Below are positions 38,880 to 48,691 of a DNA stretch of 64,000 nucleotides, one piece after another. The notes beneath the pieces are model-generated. The model searched no databases. It had not been told where the DNA came from and saw nothing but the letters and a program-made list of their open reading frames with translations. How positions within the stretch are numbered: the stretch's first letter is position 1; each line of letters starts with the position of its first letter. The DNA is from Euonymus europaeus. Taxonomy: Eukaryota; Streptophyta; Magnoliopsida; Celastrales; Celastraceae. The stretch covers positions 18,104,001-18,168,000 of the forward strand of contig OY756970.1 in NCBI GenBank assembly GCA_963580455.1, written 5' to 3'. The position numbers were made by a program, and so were the translations under genes.

Positions 38880-39165
38880 GAAATTAGATTTTAGTTTGTC
38901 ATAGTTATTTCAGGTAGCTCATTAGCTGTATTTTGTAAATAGCTGTAACCGGTGATGCAGAGCATAAGGTTTTTTGCATTATCTCACTGGGTTGAGCTCA
39001 TTTAGACTAAATTTGAGAATACGCTTTTCTGCGATTCTGCCCCCATTTTAAAGGGCCTTAGTCTGAATTGTGAATTTCAAATTCTGGATTGTTCATTTCA
39101 ATTGTTAGAAATTGTAACTATGGTAACAAATTTTATGTTTTTTACATGGATTTGTATTTCTCAGA

Positions 39166-39183
39166 CACACACACACACACACA
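39166..39183. repeat. (CA)n microsatellite
   Basis: About nine uninterrupted CA units in the 3' flank of the FAM114-like gene. Confidence 0.9.
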
Positions 39184-39559
39184 CTATATACTGTAAATTC
39201 GCCACTGCCTTCACATTGGTTCAATATTTCTGAGAACTGGGCTAGTGCTCTGTTGCTAGTGCTGAAGCCTGTCCATTAAGGATCTAACTATGGGGGAAGC
39301 ATCAGCGGCACAATTAACAATCAAGGAGGCACAACTTTAAGGAAGGGAGGCGATACTTGAAGGCCATTTGGAAATTGTTATTGCTTTCATCACAGATCCT
39401 GAATTGGTCCGCCGTTGGTCTATTCAGGCCGTAGTTGGCAGTATTATCAAAGTGGGTCTTAGAGATGGGTTAAGATAATCTTTAAAATGGGTTTAATCCA
39501 TATTTACTTGTTACCATTTAGAGATGATTTAAAGCTCATGGGTCTTAGAGATGGAGTGT

Positions 39560-40970
39560 CAATAATCTTTAAAATGGGTTAGAGGCCAACCAATCCCAGA
39601 TGCTTTCATCATCAATCTTGTTAATATTTTTTAGGTAATGTGAACTAGTTGTTCTTTAAACTTGGCGGAGTCCATCAATTCTTCATCTTTTCGGGTTAAT
39701 ATAATTTTTACTCATTAAAAGATAGTTCATGTTTCATTTTGATCATCGAAAGATAAAACGTTTTAACTTGATAACTTAACTTTTCATTTTGTTTCAGTCA
39801 AGCCATCCAGTTAGAATTTCTCAAATCCACACATTAAAAATGGTGACGTGATAGTTTGATTTATTTCGATTGGTCCACATGAAAAATAGTTGCCATGTGG
39901 AAATATTTTGCATGAGTTAATACTATTTTTAGTAACTGAAAGATTACTCATGTTTCATTTTGGTTATCGAAAGATAAAACGTTTTAATTTAGTCACTTAG
40001 ATTTTCATTTTATAACAGTAAAGCCACTCGATCAAACTGACCACCGAGTGTCATTGTCGGAATGTTCTCCTGCGGCCTTTTAGCGCAATCATTATTTAGT
40101 GGAACAATCAATCCCGCGGCCAAACTAAGAAGCAGAAATTAGGTTTCAGAGATCAAACCCTATAACACCATTCATACCTTAAGCCTCCTGCTTTGAATCA
40201 GTTCGCCTTCATTGGCGCTTCGTCCTGATCGCATAACAATCTAAACAGAAGAAATTCATATTGTTCTCACAAGTGGACCTTCACTTTTTACGATTGCTCT
40301 GAATTTAAAAAATTACAAAATATTTGCACGTGGACCAATCAAAAGCAAGTCAAACTATCACGTTATCCTTCTCGCTGCTCGGATTTGAGAAATTCTGACT
40401 TGACTGTAACATAATGAAAAGTTAAGTGATCAAGTTGAAACGTTTTATTTTTCAATGACTAAATGACACATGAGCTATCTTTTGGTGATTGAAAGTATAA
40501 CCACGTGACGACCATTTTCCACGTGGACCAATCGAAACAAGGCAAACTGCCACGTCATATTTTTGCTGTCCGAATTTGAGAAATCCTGACCGAGTGATTT
40601 TACTGGAACAAAATGAAAAGTTAAGTTATCAAGTTGAAACGTTTTATCTTTCGGTGACCAAAATGAAATATGAACTATCTTTCGGTAATTAAAAGTTATA
40701 TTAACCCTCATCTTTTCTATGAATTATTAAGTTATGTTGAATGTGGAATGCAGGTTTGGTGCAACGATGCATAGGGTGGTGGTGAACTTTGTGAAGGAAA
40801 TTATTTCAATGTCATTGTTCTTCTTCCCTTCCCACTATGTCTCAGTGAAGGGATTGGATGAGCTAGTCAATGAGCTAAACCCTGGCAAGTATAGCGCCAC
40901 AATTGGGGAAAGTTTTTTGCCTCCTAAAACTTCAGTAATTATAAGAAGCTGCCCAAGGAAACTCTCCTAA
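39560..40970 (+). pseudogene. 2-oxoglutarate dioxygenase relic (exon 2 end and exon 3), transposon-disrupted
   Basis: 39574-39604 carries CCAATCCCAGATGCTTTCAT, identical to the exon 2 end of the intact neighbour (42680-42699), but the following VGDVVQ donor region is broken. A spliceable exon 3 follows at 40754-40970, similar to 42808-43068: VSVKGLDELVNELNPGKYSA against VSVRPLDELVTQQNPSKYKD. A deletion of about 15 bases after GATGC removes the segment with the second iron-binding histidine and creates a stop. A transposon of about 1 kb (39693-40707) lies between the two pieces. This is a dead copy, probably from tandem duplication. Confidence 0.85.
39693..40707. mobile_element. Mutator-like foldback element with 10-bp target-site duplication
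   Basis: The 10-bp flank TCATCTTTTC occurs at 39683-39692 and 40708-40717. The ends GGGTTAATATAA and, inverted, TTATATTAACCC begin long inverted arms of more than 200 bp that share AAGATAAAACGTTTT, ACTTAACTTTTCATT and CGATTGGTCCAC. Each arm itself holds two direct copies of an approximately 80-bp block (near 39720, 39950, and inverted near 40400, 40610). Long TIRs and a 9-11 bp duplication fit the Mutator superfamily. There is no transposase in 1015 bp. Confidence 0.85.
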
Positions 40971-41771
40971 TCTATCATTACAAAGTATATGATGATGCAG
41001 ACTTCCGAGATCGTAATTCGTGCATCTCATAATTGAGGAGGCCTCCGTACCCCATTCATCTTCTTTTAAGGATAGGGCCCAATTTTTCTCTCACATCGTT
41101 TCGCTTGCTGTTTTGTGGTAGTATCTACTTTCCACTTAAATGAGGTAAAAAGTTCAATTCCCACCGTAAGCGAAATGCTGTGAAAGAGGAATTGGACCCT
41201 ATCTATAAAAGAAGAGGAGTGAGACACAGAAGTCCCCCAACGATGATATGCACGAATTACCATCACCATTCTGCATCATCAATATAAGAATAAACCCCCG
41301 TTTGCGTAGCTTTCCTTGCTTTGGTGAAACTGATGTTTCCTTCATAATATGACTTGATATACATAAAAGACTAATATTTGTTGTTGGAGTGACAACAAAT
41401 CTATAGGTTGTGTTTTGTGTATATAGTAATGTACTAATTGATGTCAAAGTGGGTTAGGTTGTTCCAGTATGGCAGTGTTGGTTTTCATTTTCTGATTACA
41501 TGATGTTAAAAAATGGGAATTGGCTGGAATTTGTTTGAAGATATTGATACTCCAACTACTGCTATAAAAGAAATTGTCTAGGTTCAATGTACCAAAAGCC
41601 TTACAAGACAATTGTTGAGTCTGCGGAGTGGGGTGATTAAAAAGAACTCCAGAATTTTCTCCATTTTGTTGCTGCTTCCTTCTGCTGCAGATTTCACAAG
41701 ATTATTTGCAATTATATTCAACCGTTCACTCTCACAGAATTGTATTGATATTGATTGAACAAGCTATTTCC

Positions 41772-43068
41772 ATGGGAGAGGTTGATGCAGCCTTCATTCA
41801 ATGCCCTGAATTCAGACCAAAACTCGAATACATAGAAGCCGAAGAGATCCCAGTAATCAATCTATCCAATTTTAACAACAATAACATCGAAGAGCTTGTT
41901 TCAGAGATTGGAAGTGCATGTAAGAACTGGGGTTTTTTTCAAGTTATTAATCATGGGGTGCCGCTGGAGCTACGTCAAAGAATGGAAAAGGTAGCAAAGG
42001 AATTTTTCCATCTGGGTTTGGAAGAGAAGAAGAAGGTGAAGAGGGATGAGTTTAATTCAACGGGGTATCATGATAGTGAACATACTAAAAATGTTAGGGA
42101 CTGGAAAGAAGTCTTTGATTTCTTGCTGAAGGATCAAACAGTGATCCCAGCATCTCATGAGCCTGATGATGAGGAACTGAGGACTTTGTTTAATCAGTGG
42201 CCTCATTACCCCACTAGTTTCAGGTAACTTTTACTCTTTCAAATTGATTATACTAGTTGAAGTGAGGGGAAATTGCCTTGCACTCTAAGTGTTTGTTATT
42301 TTGCTTGTAAGAGACTGCATCATTAGTGTAACATTTAAGAGTTTATAATTCGAGTTTCTTATCTGTCTTCACGTGACTTGATGATTGGAATGATCAGGGA
42401 GGTATGCCAAGAATATGCTAGAGAAGTGGAGAAATTAGGGTTCAAGTTACTGGAACTCATCTCTTTAAGCTTAGGTTTACCTGCTGATCGATGTCATCCA
42501 TACTTCAAACACCAAACCAGTTTTGTTAGGCTGAATTACTATCCTCCATGCCCTTCTCCCCACTTAGCTCTTGGTGTAGGAAGACACAAAGATGCTGGCG
42601 CCTTGACGGTGCTCGCTCAAGATGATGTTGGAGGACTAGAGGTTAAGCGAAAATCAGATGGCGAATGGGTTCGAGTTAAGCCAATCCCAGATGCTTTCAT
42701 CATCAATGTTGGTGATGTTGTTCAGGTACTAGTGTTGTTCTCTGAACTTTTGGGTTCAATTACTTCTATCTTCTAATGAAGTTTTGGCGATTCCACTGTC
42801 GATGCAGGTGTGGAGCAATGATGCTTATGAGAGTGTAGAACACAGGGTAGTGGTGAACTCTGGGAAAGCTAGGATTTCAATACCATTCTTCATTTTCCCT
42901 TCACACACTGTTTCCGTGAGGCCATTGGATGAGCTAGTCACTCAGCAAAACCCTTCCAAGTACAAGGACTACAACTGGGGAAAGTTTCTTGCCAATAGGA
43001 ACCGCAGCGATTATAAGAAGCAAACTGTCAGAAATATCCAAATCGATCATTTTAAAGTGTCAGAGTAA
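41772..43068 (+). CDS. 2-oxoglutarate/Fe(II)-dependent dioxygenase (DOXC class), 346 aa
   Basis: Three exons: 41772-42223, 42398-42725 and 42808-43068. The start MGEVDAAFIQ at 41772 is preferred over an upstream in-frame start at 41706 because it aligns with the usual family N-terminus. Residues about 26-145 are the DIOX_N domain (IPVINLSNF, NWGFFQVINHGV). The catalytic jelly-roll follows, with H214 and D216 in GRHKDAGALTVL, H272 in ESVEHRVVVNSG, and R282/S284 in ARIS for 2-oxoglutarate. The iron triad is complete. DOXC enzymes hydroxylate or desaturate specialised metabolites or hormones; the substrate cannot be told from sequence. It sits beside one dead copy (39560-40970), and another decayed piece lies at 50345-50690, so it is the surviving member of a small cluster. 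Confidence 0.92.
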
Positions 43069-43689
43069 TGGCAAGATAAGACTGTATTCCTCTCGTGTGT
43101 TTTTATGAATAACAATGGTGTTTTACTGAACTCCGAATCATGTCAGTAACAAAGAAATGCACTTCTAATACAGTATTTCTTTGTAGTTGGGATTTTGTGG
43201 TATTTTCCTCCAAAGACCTGCAGAAATGGTTCAACGACGCAACCGGCATTTGTCCAGGCATATTTTTCATGTAAGCCTGAGCAGTTCTACAGGAGAATTC
43301 CCTTCCCATCTCTGCAGCTTGAATAAGAGTTGTGCAGAAGTCCTTTCTATGTAAGGTAATGAGACTTGAATTATACACAAATTGGGGATGAAAAAGAACC
43401 CGATTTCTCATTTCTTTAAAGCTTGTGTGGGTCTTATTTTTTAGCAAATTATGATGGATTGCTGGCACATAAAGGCTAAAACTTTTTGGATCATAATAGG
43501 CCAAATAAAAGATTAGTAAACAATTTGCATGTAGCATATAGCTTATATGCTGGAAGCGTATATGCTGTTTGAAATGCTGACATATATGCTGTTTGAAATG
43601 CGGTGCTGTTTGGTTTATTATTGCAAAAAAACATATATGCTGTTTCAAATGTTGTGGCCAATTACATACAGGGGCAGAAGTACAAATTA

Positions 43690-44695
43690 AAAAATTCAAA
43701 AATATATACAATATATTATTAAATATAATTGAATATATTATTTAAAAATAAATATATTATTAAATATAAATAAATAAAAGATTAGTAAATATAAATAAAT
43801 ATATAATTGAATATATTATTAAAAATAAATAATTAAATATATTATTAAAAATGTTAATATATTATTAAATATAAATGAATAATAGATTAGTAAATATAAA
43901 TAAATAAATTATTAAATATAGTTGAATATATTATTTAAAAATAAATATATTATCAAATATAAATAATTAAATATATTATTAAAAATGTTAGTATATTATT
44001 AAATATAAATGAATATATTATTAAATAAAAATAAATAAAAATTTATTAATTATTAAAAATAAAAATATTATTAAATAAAAATAAATAACAATTTATTAAT
44101 TATTAAAAATAAATATATTATTAAATAAAAATAAATAACAATTTATTAATTATTAAAAATAAAAATATTATTAAATAAAAATAAATAACAATTTATTAAT
44201 TATTAAAAATAAAAATATTATTAAATAAAAATAAATAACAATTTATTAATTATTAAAAATAAAAATATTATTAAATAAAAATAAATAACAATTTATTAAT
44301 TATTAAAAATAAAAATATTATTAAATAAAAATAAATAAAAATTTATTAATTATTAAAAATAAAAATATTATTAAATAAAAATAAATAACAATTTATTAAT
44401 TATTAAAAATAAATATATTATTAAATTAAATAAAAATAAATAACAATTTATTAATTATTAAAAATAAATATATTATTAAATAAAAATAAATAACAATTTA
44501 TTAATTATTAAAAATTAATATATTATTAAATAAAATAAATAACAATTTATTAATTATTAAAAATTAATATATTATTAAATAAAAATAAATAACAATTTAT
44601 TAATTATTAAAAATTAATATATTATTAAATAAAAATAAATAACAATTTATTAATTATTAAAAATTAATATATTATTAAATAAAATAAATAATGTA
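43690..44695. repeat. Pure A+T minisatellite with 50-bp unit
   Basis: The block is almost wholly A and T. From about 44020 to 44690 it is a 50-bp unit built around ATTTATTAATTATTAAAAAT and TATTATTAAATAAAAATAAA in about 13 near-identical copies. The left 330 bp are shorter, more diverged ATTAAATATAAATAAAT variants. Sequences like this are often matrix-attachment or DNA-unwinding regions; that role is inference. Confidence 0.92.
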
Positions 44696-44817
44696 TTGTT
44701 AACATTTTGATTATTTGGGTGAAATATAAGGGGCAGTTTAGACTTTTCATTTGTGGTAGATGATAAATGTTGTTGAAAATGGTTTTTTATGTACCATTTG
44801 AAAATTGTAACATATAG

Positions 44818-44937
44818 GCTCCGTTTGGATCAGAGTATGTTGATAGAGTATAAGCTCTCGTAAAACGTAAAAGCTGAGAGTGTCTGAGAGTATGGGGACA
44901 GAGTATAAGCTAGCTTATACTCTGTCCCAAACGGAGG
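44818..44937. mobile_element. MITE-like element with 34-bp perfect palindrome
   Basis: The left end GGCTCCGTTTGGATCAGAGT is roughly inverted at the right as ACTCTGTCCCAAACGGAGGC. Inside, positions 44895-44928 are a perfect palindrome with 17-bp arms, GGGACAGAGTATAAGCT. A related partial copy lies at 50768-50840. A CATAT sequence abuts both ends but the exact duplication is unclear. Confidence 0.65.
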
Positions 44938-46130
44938 CATATGCTAAAATTGTTATTGAGTGTTTGGGTAAGTAGCTTTTTATGTGTAGCATATATGCTG
45001 AATGCTAAATTATATGTTGTTGGAAATTGTTTACCAAACGGTACCTCAAATTGATCAAAAGAACTAAAAGATCATTTTTCGAAAAAAGTTGATCTAGTTT
45101 TATACCTCAATTGAAATGGGTGTAACTTTAACAGGTCTTTCTAGATGACTACCAAGTTATATTCAGCTTCTTATAATGTTTTTAACCATAATCACACAAA
45201 CTTTTCATCCTAAAAAAAATCACAACAAAAGTTAGTTCTTCAACAAATGATACCAATTCGGAGACTTCAAGCGAGACGAGTCTTTTGAAGTGAGTAGTTT
45301 TATTAATTTTTTATTGATAATCGTGAATAATATCATGCAAGTTTGCTTTTGGATATTTAATATGGATTTCACTCGGGTCATCAAATCCGCGCACAAAGTA
45401 ATTTTTCGCTTGATAACTGAATAAGTTAGGTCAAAATTTAATGTGTCAATTCAAAGACTTCATATGAGACATTTCGAAGTTATTAGTTTTATTATATTTT
45501 TTTATTGATAATCGAGAATGATATCATACAAATTTATTTTGTGTCACATGAGTTTTGTTCCTAATAAAAATTGAACTCAATGCTATCACTCATGTGGTTA
45601 TCGGATACCCTAACTAACAGTAAAACCTCATCCAACCTTCTAGTAGAGGGTGGTGGTGGATTTTAGAAGAAAAATGATATTTACGGGGATTTATTTTAGC
45701 CATTTGAATCAGTAAACCAGATCCCATCTATCTTCAATTGTAAGCCTTTCATTTCATTTAATTTGAAAAACTATTGTTAGTATCATAAATTCACACTCCA
45801 TACATGTCAACAATATTATTCACTTTGGGCTTGTCGGTTTTCGTAGATACATCAAATCCACACGAACTTATTTTTCTTGAACCGTCTCAGTTAATGGTAC
45901 TTAGCCCTAAAAAAAGGTCTGGTTACATGTTAAGGATGAGCTTTTGCTCATATAAACACATGATGGGCTCTTGTCCCAACTGATGTGGGATAGACTCATA
46001 TAACACTACACCGTAATTGTGGGCTAGATTATGTTAAGCACAACAAATGGAGTACAAGTTATATTGAATGAGATCGAGTTGCTCCGATAGCATATTTGAA
46101 ATCCACACCCATACTAATAGTTTGGGGTAG

Positions 46131-46687
46131 GGGTGTCTATTCGGTTTTTAACCGAAACTAAAATGTTTGAATTGATTCGGTTATGTCATTTTAAAATCTA
46201 TAACCGAAAAATATATATCGGATAACCAAACCGAAAAATCAAACTTTTTCTATTCGGATTGGATCGGATTTCAGTTTTGACGATTAAAAAACATTTTCAT
46301 CAATTTAGTATGATAAAAAAAGGATAATTAGAAGATTAAAACTATTAGAAATCCAAAAATTAAAATAATATAAATACATAAATAATGTTATTTTCAATGA
46401 AGTGAAAGAAACAGTGAGCGAGGAGAAAAATGGGGGAGATGTTATTTTAAGCCTAACGGATAAATTAGAAATTATATTTGGGCTAAATTATTTAATTTTT
46501 TAGCCTTAATTATTTAAATAAGTAAATATATAAAACATAATAAATTTTTATTTGATTAAATCAAAAATTGAATCCGAGAAATTTCAAAATTCATAATCAA
46601 ATCCGAAACAGTTAGACCAAAAAATAGGAATCGAATAACCGCGATTCAAATCGATTCTTTGATCGCGAATCGGATTTGGACATCCAT
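46131..46687. mobile_element. Dispersed repeat with imperfect inverted ends abutting the IPMS promoter
   Basis: The left end GGGTGTCTATTCGGTTTTTA and the right end GAATCGGATTTGGACATCC are imperfect inverted repeats, with CGGTT/AACCG and CGGAT motifs repeated just inside. Such GGGTGTCNATTCGG-type ends are common in plant non-autonomous transposons. Its right end lies about 40 bp from the TATA box of the IPMS gene. Confidence 0.55.
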
Positions 46688-46729
46688 AGGCCCTGGTTTA
46701 GTGACTTTCGCCTCTCTCCAGACTCTCTC

Positions 46730-46737
46730 TATAAATT
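46730..46737 (+). promoter_or_regulatory. TATA box of the 2-isopropylmalate synthase gene
   Basis: TATAAATT in a CT-rich context (CTCTCTCTATAAATTAGG) lies 45 bp upstream of the ATG at 46775. This placement would give a short leader and argues against using the in-frame ATG at 46676. Confidence 0.55.
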
Positions 46738-46774
46738 AGGGTTAAATATTGTGTTTTTCATAATACCTGTCAAA

Positions 46775-48691
46775 ATGGCGGCGTCCTTCACTACATCCTC
46801 CAAATTCTCCTTTTCTACATCCAACCCTAAATCGCCAACCACAACTACCACCGCTACTACCGCCGCCAGCTCCAGGTCTATCCTCCATCTGTGCAAACCG
46901 AAAACTAATGCCTTCCGCGCTTTTCACTTCTCTTCGAAACCATACGCCCTCTGCATCTCATGCTCCCACAACCAATCGCCGTCCAGTTCCTCTTCTCTTC
47001 CTCCTCGACGCCGCCGTCGGCCGGAATACATCCCTGATCGCATCGAAGACCCTTTATATGTCCGCATCTTTGACACGACACTCCGTGATGGAGAGCAGTC
47101 CCCGGGCGCCACTCTTACCGCCAAGGAGAAGCTCGACATTGCCCGCCAGCTTGCTAAGCTTGGCGTGGACATCATTGAAGCCGGATTCCCTGCCGCGTCC
47201 CGGGAGGACTTTGAGGCGGTGAAGATGATTGCACAGGAAGTGGGCAACGCCGTGGACGAGGATGGGTATGTCCCTGTGATTTGTGGGTTGTCGAGGTGCA
47301 ATGAGAAGGATATCAAGGCTGCCTGGGACTCTGTGAAGTACGCGAAGCTGCCCAGGATACACACGTTTATAGCTACTAGCGAGATACACATGGAGTACAA
47401 GTTGAGGAAGACGAAGGAGGAAGTGATTGAAATTGCGAGCAGTATGGTGAAGTTTGCGAGGAGCTTGGGCTGCGATGATGTGGAGTTTAGCCCAGAAGAT
47501 GCTGGGAGATCGGAGAGGGAATTTCTGTATGAGATTTTGGGTGAAGTTATAAAAGCAGGGGCAACTACTCTCAACATCCCTGATACAGTTGGTATTACTA
47601 TTCCAAGTGAATTTGCGCAGTTGATTGGTGACATTAAAGCAAACACACCTGGAGTTGAGAATGTGGTTATCTCTACACATTGTCAGAATGATCTTGGACT
47701 TTCTACTGCCAATACTCTAGCTGGGGCATGTGCAGGTGCAAGACAATTGGAATGCACAATCAATGGAATTGGTGAAAGAGCTGGCAATGCTTCTCTGGAG
47801 GAGGTTGTGATGGCTATAAATTGTCGCGGAGACACTGTTTTGGGGGGACTTTATACTGGAATCAATACACGGCACATTACCATGGCTAGCAAGATGGTGG
47901 AGGATTATACGGGATTGCAATTACAACCACACAAGGCAATTGTTGGAGCAAATGCTTTTGCTCATGAAAGTGGGATCCATCAGGATGGAATGCTGAAACA
48001 CAAAGGTACTTATGAAATAATGTCTCCGGAAGATATCGGGCTTGAACGATCCAACGAAGCTGGCATTGTCCTTGGAAAACTTAGTGGACGCCATGCTTTG
48101 AGAGATCGCTTGAAGGAGCTTGGTTATGAGTTAGATGATGAGAAACTTGGTAATATGTTTTGGCGTTTCAAAGCAGTTGCTGAACAGAAAAAGAGAGTCA
48201 CTGATGCTGACCTTATAGCATTGGTATCGGATGAAGTGTTTCAACCAGAAGTTGTTTGGAAGCTTCTTGATGTGCAGGTTACATGTGGAACTCTTGGTCT
48301 CTCTACAGCTACTGTCAAACTCATTCATACGAATGGGGAAGAGCATATTGCTTGTTCCGTGGGAACAGGACCAGTAGATTCAGCTTACAAAGCTGTTCTC
48401 ATCATTGTGAAGGAGCCTGTAACACTTCTTGAGTATTCCATGGCTGCTGTTACAGAAGGTATTGATGCAATCGCCACCACTCGTGTTCTAATTCGTGGAG
48501 ACAAACAGCAAACATCCACTCATGCTTCAACTGGTGAAGAAGTTCAGCGAACTTTTAGTGGAACCGGTGCTGGAATGGACATTGTTGTTTCAAGTGTCAA
48601 GGCTTTCATCGGTGCACTAAACAAGATGTTAGCTTTCAAGGATAAGTCTCCAACAAACGTCTCTGTAGAAACAACTTCGGCTTCTGCTTAA
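46775..48691 (+). CDS. IPMS: 2-isopropylmalate synthase, plastid, intronless (638 aa)
   Basis: It condenses acetyl-CoA with 2-oxoisovalerate, the first committed step of leucine synthesis in plastids. Start [11 protein letters not shown] at 46775. Residues 1-75 are a Ser/Thr/Arg-rich plastid transit peptide. The HMGL-like catalytic barrel follows, with [20 protein letters not shown] (near residue 100) and the metal-binding loop [16 protein letters not shown] (near 300). The connecting domain carries [16 protein letters not shown]. The C-terminal LeuA regulatory domain is complete ([18 protein letters not shown] to [12 protein letters not shown]), so this is IPMS rather than a methylthioalkylmalate synthase, which lacks that domain. 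Length matches plant IPMS (about 630). The known Arabidopsis IPMS genes have many introns; this one has none and no frame damage. It may be a retrocopy or intron-loss allele. The 5' half is noticeably GC-richer than its surroundings. Confidence 0.95.
   Translation: MAASFTTSSKFSFSTSNPKSPTTTTTATTAASSRSILHLCKPKTNAFRAFHFSSKPYALCISCSHNQSPSSSSSLPPRRRRRPEYIPDRIEDPLYVRIFDTTLRDGEQSPGATLTAKEKLDIARQLAKLGVDIIEAGFPAASREDFEAVKMIAQEVGNAVDEDGYVPVICGLSRCNEKDIKAAWDSVKYAKLPRIHTFIATSEIHMEYKLRKTKEEVIEIASSMVKFARSLGCDDVEFSPEDAGRSEREFLYEILGEVIKAGATTLNIPDTVGITIPSEFAQLIGDIKANTPGVENVVISTHCQNDLGLSTANTLAGACAGARQLECTINGIGERAGNASLEEVVMAINCRGDTVLGGLYTGINTRHITMASKMVEDYTGLQLQPHKAIVGANAFAHESGIHQDGMLKHKGTYEIMSPEDIGLERSNEAGIVLGKLSGRHALRDRLKELGYELDDEKLGNMFWRFKAVAEQKKRVTDADLIALVSDEVFQPEVVWKLLDVQVTCGTLGLSTATVKLIHTNGEEHIACSVGTGPVDSAYKAVLIIVKEPVTLLEYSMAAVTEGIDAIATTRVLIRGDKQQTSTHASTGEEVQRTFSGTGAGMDIVVSSVKAFIGALNKMLAFKDKSPTNVSVETTSASA

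Larger units (their letters stand above)
38880..41771. other. Intergenic region with dioxygenase relic and foldback transposon
   Basis: 38880-39240 is the 3' flank of the FAM114-like gene, with a (CA)n run at about 39166-39183. 39262-39470 resembles a broken RNase H-like segment. A dioxygenase relic with an inserted element occupies 39560-40970. 40971-41771 contains no supported gene and holds the promoter of the intact dioxygenase. Confidence 0.6.
43069..46774. other. Intergenic spacer with A+T minisatellite and MITE-like repeats
   Basis: No gene seen. Contents: repeated ATATATGCTGTTT(G/C)AAATG phrases at 43550-43650; the A+T minisatellite at 43690-44695; a palindromic MITE-like segment at 44818-44937; dispersed GATAATCG repeats at 45310-45530; an LTR-like TCTTGTCCCAACTGATGTGG phrase near 45972; and a repeat ending against the IPMS promoter (46131-46687). 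Confidence 0.65.

Noticed and set aside
41706..41771. Upstream in-frame start for the dioxygenase
   Set aside because: The added residues are not family-like; MGEVDAAFIQ is the usual type of N-terminus.
43690..44695. Regular repeat considered as a CRISPR array or centromeric satellite
   Set aside because: Units are contiguous with no unique spacers, are pure A+T, and the array is only about 1 kb in a plant genome.
46676..46774. Upstream in-frame start for IPMS
   Set aside because: The extra 33 codons come from repeat sequence and the TATA box region; [11 protein letters not shown] at 46775 starts a normal transit peptide.
46924..47680. Long antisense frames (240 and 208 codons) over IPMS
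   Set aside because: They are shadows of the GC-rich coding strand and have no family features.
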